Assembly (NCBI GenBank): GCA_028819835.1
Contig: JAPPKR010000081.1
Location: 1-11,488, forward strand
Reading direction: 5' to 3'
From: a bacterium
Lineage (GTDB): Bacteria; Actinomycetota; Acidimicrobiia; UBA5794; ZC4RG35
Length of the DNA: 11,488 nt
Below the pieces are notes generated by a model, which ran no database searches, was not told where the DNA came from, and saw nothing but the letters and a program-made list of their open reading frames with translations. How positions within the stretch are numbered: position 1 is the first letter of the stretch; the number at the start of each line of letters is the position of its first letter. The translations under genes were made by a program, and so were the position numbers. Below are positions 7,322-11,488 of this stretch, in pieces.

Positions 7322-8931
7322 TCGCCGAACACCTCGCTGAACACATCTCCGAATTCACCCAGGGTGGCCTGAGCAGCCACCGCTTCCATCACCGCCGGCA
7401 TGATGTTGCCATCTCCGCGGCATGCAGTCTCCAAGTCTCTTAAAGCGGTGGCGGCCGCCCTGCCGTCCCGTTCCCGCCGCACCGACCGCAACCTCTCCAT
7501 CGACTTCTCCCAAACTCCCTCCACCGGTTCGAATCCGGCCATCTCCCATGGAGTTACATCCTCGACGAAGGCGTTCACCCCAACCATTTTCCTGTCTCCC
7601 CCGTTGACCGCATCGGCCAGTTCCAGTTGATTGCCAGCCGCCAGGTCATGGAGCCACCCCTCGTCCAGTACAGCCGCGAACCCGCCTCTGCTCTCGATCT
7701 CCTCGAAAATCTCCCAGGCTCTGTTCTCCAACTCGGCGGTGAGTGCCTCCACATAGTGCGACCCGCCCAGAGGGTCCGCTACCGCAGGGATGTTGGTTTC
7801 ATGATGGATGATCTGTTGGATGCGAAGAGACATCTGATGGGCGTGCTCGGAGGGGATCGACATGGCCTCGTCATAGGTGGCCACCCCCAAGGACTGGGTA
7901 CCCCCTAACACCGAGGCCATCGCCATGATGGTTCCCCGGGCGATGTTGTTGAGAGGCTGCTGGTAGGCAAGGGCCGATCCGGCGGTGACGATGTGGATCC
8001 GAAGCCGGGTGGCGCGGGGGTCCGTGATTCCGTACCGACGCCGCAGCAACTCGACCCACATCTTCCGGGCGGCTCGCATCTTGCAGATGTCCTCGAAGAA
8101 ATCCATCCCCACCCGCAGGTTTATCCCTCCCACCATGTAGGCCAGGCGTGTCAGGTTCTCGGGCGTCCGCTGGTTGATCTCGTCCAAGTAAACCGCCGCG
8201 TTGGCGAACAGGGCGGCGAGTTCCTGGTAGGCGTTCAGTCCGGTGTCGGCCGCGTTGTAGGCGGCAATCGACACAGGGACCCATCGAGGCAGATAGCGTC
8301 CGCAGAACTCAATGATGTCGGTGTTGAGGCGGATCCCGGCTTCGGTGGGAATCTGGCGTTTGGGGATGCAGCCCAGGTAGGTGAGGAAGAAGTCGCTCTG
8401 CCCGGTGCCGGAAAGCCTGGAAAGGTCCAGGCCCCGGCGGCGGGCCACCGTCCAGTAGCAACCGAGAGCAAATGGGGCGTGTTGGACCACTGCTCCTCCC
8501 GGGTGGGCGTAGTAATGACCAATGTCGATCCCGTCCAGGATCGTCTCGTAGTCCCGGACGCTTTGAATCACCGCACCCGTCTGTCCCACGTCCTCGCGCC
8601 TGGCCACCACCTCGGGGTGATCCACGTTGTAGAGATGGTCGGCGGTGTTGCGGTCGTGCTCCATGATGAAGCCGGTTTCACCCTGACTCAAGAGGAACAG
8701 GATTCGTTCCCGCTCATCCTCGGGATTGCCATGCCCGCTCAGTTGGAACACCCTCCAGGGTTTGGTCCGGTACATACCCGGATACGCCCCTCGAACGTAC
8801 GGCGGGACACCGGGCGGTCCCGCTCCGGCTTGCCGGGCCGGGGAAGGAACGTCTTCGGGGCCGTACCAACCTCTGAGCGGGATACCCGAAGCCGTGAAAT
8901 ACCGGTCGGAGTCGCCTTGCTCAGTACTCAT
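7297..8931 (-). CDS. B12-dependent acyl-CoA mutase, large (substrate-binding) subunit, divergent methylmalonyl-CoA mutase family
   Basis: The 544-residue protein covers the TIM-barrel substrate domain of the methylmalonyl-CoA mutase family and lacks the B12 domain, which is encoded by the next gene. Family landmarks are YPGMY (50-54), KPW (57-59), SGTGQSD (174-180, barrel glutamine Gln178), DICKMRAARKMW (281-292), RIHIVTAG (311-318), GGTQSL (343-348), YDEAMSIP (353-360) and DPLGGSHYVEALT (386-398). Key positions differ from methylmalonyl-CoA mutase. Leu64 stands at the substrate Tyr, Cys188 at the carboxylate-binding Arg, Glu91 at a small residue, Asn226 at the catalytic His and Val315 at a Gln. 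It is therefore unlikely to be a methylmalonyl-CoA mutase and probably isomerises another acyl- or hydroxyacyl-CoA. The ATG at 8931 has no clear Shine-Dalgarno sequence, but an upstream in-frame stop (8965-8967) leaves no better start. No MeaB/MMAA-type chaperone gene is in view. Confidence 0.9.
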   Translation of the reverse strand: MSTEQGDSDRYFTASGIPLRGWYGPEDVPSPARQAGAGPPGVPPYVRGAYPGMYRTKPWRVFQLSGHGNPEDERERILFLLSQGETGFIMEHDRNTADHLYNVDHPEVVARREDVGQTGAVIQSVRDYETILDGIDIGHYYAHPGGAVVQHAPFALGCYWTVARRRGLDLSRLSGTGQSDFFLTYLGCIPKRQIPTEAGIRLNTDIIEFCGRYLPRWVPVSIAAYNAADTGLNAYQELAALFANAAVYLDEINQRTPENLTRLAYMVGGINLRVGMDFFEDICKMRAARKMWVELLRRRYGITDPRATRLRIHIVTAGSALAYQQPLNNIARGTIMAMASVLGGTQSLGVATYDEAMSIPSEHAHQMSLRIQQIIHHETNIPAVADPLGGSHYVEALTAELENRAWEIFEEIESRGGFAAVLDEGWLHDLAAGNQLELADAVNGGDRKMVGVNAFVEDVTPWEMAGFEPVEGVWEKSMERLRSVRRERDGRAAATALRDLETACRGDGNIMPAVMEAVAAQATLGEFGDVFSEVFGDWKVPISF

Positions 8932-9019
8932 GGAGAGGAAGCAACGGTCTGCTGCGCATGGCCTTCATCATATAGACCATCCGCCCTGTTCTGCCGGGCG
9001 GAGGCGGGGCCGACGTCCT

Positions 9020-9035
9020 GTGCCAAATCAGGCAC
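9020..9035. repeat. Small inverted repeat in the divergent promoter region (possible operator)
   Basis: GTGCC-aaatca-GGCAC is a perfect 5-bp inverted repeat around a 6-nt AT-rich centre. It lies between the two candidate promoters, downstream of the TTGACA element for minus-strand transcription. That position would suit a repressor site, but no regulator gene is in the window and a repeat this short can occur by chance. Confidence 0.25.
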
Positions 9036-9068
9036 CGTCGATTGTCAGGACCCATCTGGTAGTCACAA

Positions 9069-9097
9069 AGCCTCACCAGCGGGAAAATGCCTGTCAA
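9069..9097 (-). promoter_or_regulatory. Candidate sigma-70-type promoter for the mutase operon
   Basis: On the minus strand a perfect -35 TTGACA (9097-9092) is followed, after exactly 17 nt, by GAGGCT (9074-9069). That hexamer keeps the conserved A2 and T6 of a -10 element but is otherwise weak. A start near 9062 would give a leader of about 130 nt. The -35 lies inside TGGTTGACAGG, an 11-nt sequence that recurs exactly in front of the solute-binding protein gene (1739-1729). The nearer TATGAT at 8972-8967 is an alternative -10 but has no matching -35. Confidence 0.35.
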
Positions 9098-9124
9098 CCA
9101 CACGGGCGCGGGTGGCGCGATGAC

Positions 9125-9156
9125 CGGACAGGGCACTTCGCGAACTCATCTAAAAT
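9125..9156 (+). promoter_or_regulatory. Weak candidate promoter for ctaAB
   Basis: TAAAAT at 9151-9156 matches the -10 consensus TATAAT at five of six bases. The best upstream element is CGGACA at 9125-9130, which matches TTGACA at four bases but at a long 20-nt spacing. A start near 9163 would leave about 90 nt of leader before the preferred ctaA ATG at 9253. The evidence is thin, and the ordinary GC-rich promoters of such bacteria are hard to see by eye. Confidence 0.3.
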
Positions 9157-9252
9157 GTGGAGGGATTCGGTCCGGTAGCTGCCCAGGAACCCGATCCGGA
9201 AGCTAGGGATCGTTCCGAGAGGACCCATTCGAAATTCCGGAGCGAGTCAACG

Positions 9253-10212
9253 ATGCCGCAGGTCGCAGCCGGTACCCATCCCGGTCAGGCAAGATACCGA
9301 TTAATGACGTTGGTCAGCCTGATCGCGGCTATTGCGCAGATCATTCTGGGGGGCGTCGTCCGGGTTACCGGTTCGGGGGATGCGTGTCCCGATTGGCCGC
9401 TTTGTCACGGGCAGATCATTCCGCCGTTCGACTACCACATCTGGCTTGAGTTCACGCACCGATTGGTGGCAAGTGGGGTGGGACTTCTGGTGCTGGCCTC
9501 GCTGGTGCTGGCGTGGCGGCACTTCCGGACATCGAAACCTGTAATCCTTGCCACGAGCGCGAGCATGGTGCTGGTTGTGGCGGCGGCGATCCTCGGTGGA
9601 CTCACTGTCCTGAGCGAACTCTCCTGGTGGACACGCCTGATCCACCTCGGGTTGGCCGAGTTGACCGTGGCCGCGCTAGCCATTGCCTGGCTGGCCGGTC
9701 ATCCCGGTGACCAACCGGGCCGTCCGCAGAACCTTCAGAACAAGGCTCCCAGACGGGAACGGATCATGGCGTGGACCGGCCTGGGCGGTCTTTTGGTGGT
9801 CATCCTCTACGGTTCATACATGGTGGGGGTCGGGTACGGAGCTATCTGCGCCGGATGGCCGCTTTGCCTGGGGGAGCGCAACGCTGCCGGCACTCCTTTC
9901 CTTATCCACATGATCCACCGCTACATGGTGGCAATCGTGGCTGTGCTGGTCTTTCGCGCCTGCATCGCGGCATGGAAACGGGGGGCGGAGCTGGCGCAAC
10001 TGCGCTGGCTGGCGACACTCACCGCCGGATTCCTAGTGGTCGAGATAGGTGTTGGGGCGTTTACAGCGTGGTTGGGTTCATCCCCCGTCATAGCATCTCT
10101 GCACCTGACGTTCGCCACTCTGTCGTGGGTGTCGATGGTGCTGATGATGGCGGTCCACTTCAATCCCGCAACATTCCGGGTGAGGACCATACGAGGGACG
10201 ACCGCCGGATGA
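9253..10212 (+). CDS. ctaA: Heme A synthase (COX15/CtaA family)
   Basis: The 319-residue integral membrane enzyme oxidises the C8 methyl of heme O to the formyl of heme A, the cofactor of aa3-type cytochrome oxidase. About eight membrane segments are visible in two similar halves. Each half carries the expected haem-ligand histidines: E66-FTH69R and H131 in the first, H222-R and H284 in the second. Both extracytoplasmic loops hold a cysteine pair, Cys45/Cys51 in DACPDWPLC and Cys199/Cys205 in ICAGWPLC, as in the Bacillus-type enzyme. I chose the ATG at 9253 because GGAG lies 10 nt upstream and the first membrane segment starts soon after. A GTG at 9157 (32 codons earlier) would add a charged, unlikely extension next to a -10-like sequence, and an ATG at 9304 is also possible. 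It overlaps ctaB by 4 nt. Confidence 0.95.
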   Translation: MPQVAAGTHPGQARYRLMTLVSLIAAIAQIILGGVVRVTGSGDACPDWPLCHGQIIPPFDYHIWLEFTHRLVASGVGLLVLASLVLAWRHFRTSKPVILATSASMVLVVAAAILGGLTVLSELSWWTRLIHLGLAELTVAALAIAWLAGHPGDQPGRPQNLQNKAPRRERIMAWTGLGGLLVVILYGSYMVGVGYGAICAGWPLCLGERNAAGTPFLIHMIHRYMVAIVAVLVFRACIAAWKRGAELAQLRWLATLTAGFLVVEIGVGAFTAWLGSSPVIASLHLTFATLSWVSMVLMMAVHFNPATFRVRTIRGTTAG

Positions 10213-11108
10213 TGCGCGCCAGCCATCACGCATCCAGCGTCCTGGGGGACTATGTCGCCCTGACCAAGCCCCGGATCATTTCCTTGCTGCTGATTACTGC
10301 GGTGGGCAGCATGTTCCTAGCAGCGGAGGGTTGGCCTGATCCCCTTTTGACCGCCCTGGTGGTGTTGGGTGGCTACCTGGCGGCAGGCGGGGCGAATGCT
10401 CTCAATCACAGTCTGGAAAGGGACATCGACCAGAGAATGCAGCGGACCCAGCGTCGCCCGGTGGCCAGCGGTAGGGTTTCACAGCGGCAGGCATTCGTCT
10501 TCGGAATAGCTCTCAACCTGGCCGCCTTCGCGGTCCTGGCTCTCTTCGTCAACGTCCTCAGCGCCATACTGGCCATCAGCGGCACTCTCATCTACATATT
10601 CGTTTACACCAAGGGCCTCAAGCGGACGACCCCCCAGAACATCGTGATCGGTGGAGCGGCGGGCGCCGTTCCACCGCTGGTGGGGTGGGCGGCCGTGACG
10701 GGGACGATTGAACTGCCCGCCGTTTACCTCTTCGTCATCATCTTCCTGTGGACGCCGCCCCACTTCTGGGCTCTCGCCCTGTTGATCAAAGACGACTACG
10801 CCCGCGCCGGGATCCCGATGCTGCCCGTGGTCTCCACCCTGGCGGAGACCAAGCGCCAGATCCTGCTCTACACCGTGGTGCTGGTCGTGTTTTCTGCATC
10901 CTTCGCCGCCACCGGTGCGGTCGGATGGATCTACCTGATCGGTGCCCTCGCCCTGGGTGGAGGGTTCATCCTCCGGGCAGTACGACTGGCGAGAGACGAT
11001 GGAATCGAGGGAGCCAAGCCTTTATACGTGTTCTCGATCGCCTACCTGGCGCTTCTGTTCGGTGTCGCCATAGCCGACTCGTTAGTAGATCGTTACTTGA
11101 TCGGCTGA
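10209..11108 (+). CDS. ctaB: Protoheme IX farnesyltransferase (heme O synthase)
   Basis: The 299-residue polytopic membrane prenyltransferase (UbiA superfamily) attaches farnesyl to protoheme to give heme O, the substrate of CtaA. Signatures are LTKPRI (18-23), and the first Asp-rich motif from Asn66 through E70-RDID (70-74) to RT (79-80), which binds the Mg2+ diphosphate. Others are YTKGLKRTTPQNIVIGGAAG (133-152) and the second motif WTPPHFWALALLIKDDYARA (181-200). Around nine membrane segments can be drawn, and the length is normal. The start ATG at 10209 shares ATGA with the ctaA stop, which implies translational coupling. A second ATG follows at 10212. An in-frame upstream extension exists but runs inside ctaA and is not real. 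The gene pair is conserved housekeeping and marks the edge of the accessory operon. Confidence 0.96.
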   Translation: MMRASHHASSVLGDYVALTKPRIISLLLITAVGSMFLAAEGWPDPLLTALVVLGGYLAAGGANALNHSLERDIDQRMQRTQRRPVASGRVSQRQAFVFGIALNLAAFAVLALFVNVLSAILAISGTLIYIFVYTKGLKRTTPQNIVIGGAAGAVPPLVGWAAVTGTIELPAVYLFVIIFLWTPPHFWALALLIKDDYARAGIPMLPVVSTLAETKRQILLYTVVLVVFSASFAATGAVGWIYLIGALALGGGFILRAVRLARDDGIEGAKPLYVFSIAYLALLFGVAIADSLVDRYLIG

Positions 11109-11184
11109 CTCGGCCCCGGCACTAGGTCACCCGGCGGTCGTGGGCAAGGTTGCATCGCTTTTGGTCATGATCTCCTCACTCTCT
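11109..11184. other. Convergent 76-nt gap between ctaB and the right-edge gene
   Basis: Two converging genes would be expected to share a terminator here. I searched for a GC-rich hairpin followed by a T-run on either strand and found none that convinces; the short runs of C and G pair only loosely. Confidence 0.5.
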
Positions 11185-11488
11185 TCAGACACCCCTGTCG
11201 CCGGACTTGATCAAGAAGTCGCGGCGATCTCGGTACAGGGGCGCCCGGTTCAGTACGTAGTCGTCCTTCTCGAGGTCTATGTCCGGGCACTCCGTCATTG
11301 TCCAATATTTGTGGTCCCCCAGGAACAGGTATTCACGCTTCTGGTAGAAGAACCAGCATTCCACGCCCTCGCCGGCGGTGATGCGAGCACAGAACGCATC
11401 CAGCAGCACTTGCTGCCCGTCCTTTTTGATCAACACGTACTCGTGAGGCCAGGTCTTCCGATATGTCACCGCTTCCCGCCAGGGAGCC
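11185..11488 (-). CDS. Unrecognised protein, C-terminal part; N-terminus beyond the right edge
   Basis: A minus-strand frame is open from the right edge to the TGA at 11185-11187, giving about 100 residues. A GTG at 11469 could start it, but the upstream codons read APWREA without a break and lack a ribosome-binding site, so I think the real start lies outside. The protein is soluble-looking and aromatic-rich, with TWPHEYVL, CWFFYQKREYLFLGDHKYW and a charged end DYVLNRAPLYRDRRDFLI. The composition (many Tyr, Trp, Asp, Lys) is that of a real globular protein rather than a shadow frame. From memory the WPHEY and KYWTM motifs resemble a small conserved hypothetical family sometimes seen beside restriction or methylase genes; I cannot confirm this. 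It is convergent with ctaB. Confidence 0.65.
   Translation of the reverse strand, partial: APWREAVTYRKTWPHEYVLIKKDGQQVLLDAFCARITAGEGVECWFFYQKREYLFLGDHKYWTMTECPDIDLEKDDYVLNRAPLYRDRRDFLIKSGDRGV

Larger units (their letters stand above)
8932..9252. other. Divergent intergenic region between the mutase operon and ctaA
   Basis: This 321-nt stretch separates two divergent transcription units and should hold both promoters. I see no credible gene in it. The small frames that cross it have poor starts and unusual composition. Notable sequences are a perfect TTGACA on the minus strand (9097-9092), a TATGAT on the minus strand (8972-8967) without a good -35 partner, TAAAAT on the plus strand (9151-9156), and an inverted repeat at 9020-9035. 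No rho-independent terminator, tRNA or riboswitch is recognisable. Confidence 0.7.

Noticed and set aside
3988..8931. Assignment as the known MTBE/tert-butanol (2-hydroxyisobutyrate) pathway
   Set aside because: The split mutase plus ligase plus P450 is reminiscent of it, but the mutase lacks the His expected in that enzyme and has different pocket residues, and the LLM, AstE-like and transporter genes are not part of that pathway. I keep it only as an analogy.
7297..8931. Annotation as ordinary methylmalonyl-CoA mutase (mutB)
   Set aside because: The substrate Tyr and carboxylate-binding Arg positions are Leu and Cys, and the B12 domain is separate, so a propionate-pathway role is not supported.
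9020..9035. Inverted repeat as a rho-independent terminator
   Set aside because: The stem is only 5 bp and no T-run follows on either strand.
7993..9123. A 376-codon plus-strand frame opposite the mutase and crossing the intergenic region
   Set aside because: It lies antisense to a clear mutase, has no recognisable domain, and its composition matches the complement of the mutase codons.
8921..9136. A 71-codon minus-strand frame just upstream of and overlapping the mutase start
   Set aside because: It begins inside the divergent promoter region, has no ribosome-binding site, and its Pro/Arg-rich product resembles no family. I treat it as non-coding.
9157..9252. GTG at 9157 as the start of ctaA
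   Set aside because: It would add 32 charged residues before the first membrane segment, lacks a Shine-Dalgarno sequence, and lies directly beside a -10-like TAAAAT. The ATG at 9253 has GGAG upstream.
9771..10208. N-terminal extension of ctaB into ctaA
   Set aside because: The extension is an out-of-frame reading of ctaA. Homology to heme O synthase starts right after the ATG at 10209.

Overview
The window is about 60% GC by eye and holds no tRNA, rRNA, CRISPR array or mobile element that I can see. The genes point to a free-living aerobic, high-GC Gram-positive bacterium. Evidence for this is adjacent heme A and heme O synthases, a soluble class-I-type P450, a luciferase-like flavin monooxygenase, and a solute-binding lipoprotein with a Thr/Ala plus Glu/Met-rich linker. 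My best guess is Actinomycetota, perhaps Acidimicrobiia-like. This is inference from gene style, not a phylogeny.

Left and centre (1-8931, all minus strand): a tightly packed run of seven genes reading right to left. In transcription order they are: (1) the large subunit of a B12-dependent acyl-CoA mutase (7297-8931); (2) its separate cobalamin-binding small subunit (6881-7321, overlapping by 25 nt); (3) an AMP-forming acyl-CoA synthetase (5258-6856); (4) a cytochrome P450 (3988-5241); (5) an LLM-class flavin-dependent oxidoreductase (2901-3947); (6) an AstE/AspA-family deacylase homologue that has lost two predicted zinc ligands (1822-2829); (7) the start of a family-5 ABC solute-binding lipoprotein that runs off the left edge (1-1699). 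Spacing of -25, 24, 16, 40, 71 and 122 nt suggests one operon, with a possible internal promoter or leader before the transporter gene.

Together these look like a catabolic or biotransformation module. The likely steps are import of a small organic molecule, one or two oxygenations, activation to a CoA thioester, and B12-radical carbon-skeleton rearrangement. The mutase shares the split architecture of 2-hydroxyisobutyryl-CoA, isobutyryl-CoA and pivalyl-CoA mutases. Its active-site positions match none of the characterised classes as I recall them, so its substrate is unknown. I know of no described pathway with exactly this gene set.

Centre-right (8932-9252): a 321-nt divergent intergenic region with candidate promoters for both directions and a small inverted repeat.

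Right (9253-11108, plus strand): ctaA and ctaB, translationally coupled by an ATGA overlap. They make heme O and then heme A for an aa3-type cytochrome oxidase. These are housekeeping genes that mark the border of the accessory cluster. At the far right (11185-11488, minus) is the C-terminal part of an unrecognised small protein, convergent with ctaB.
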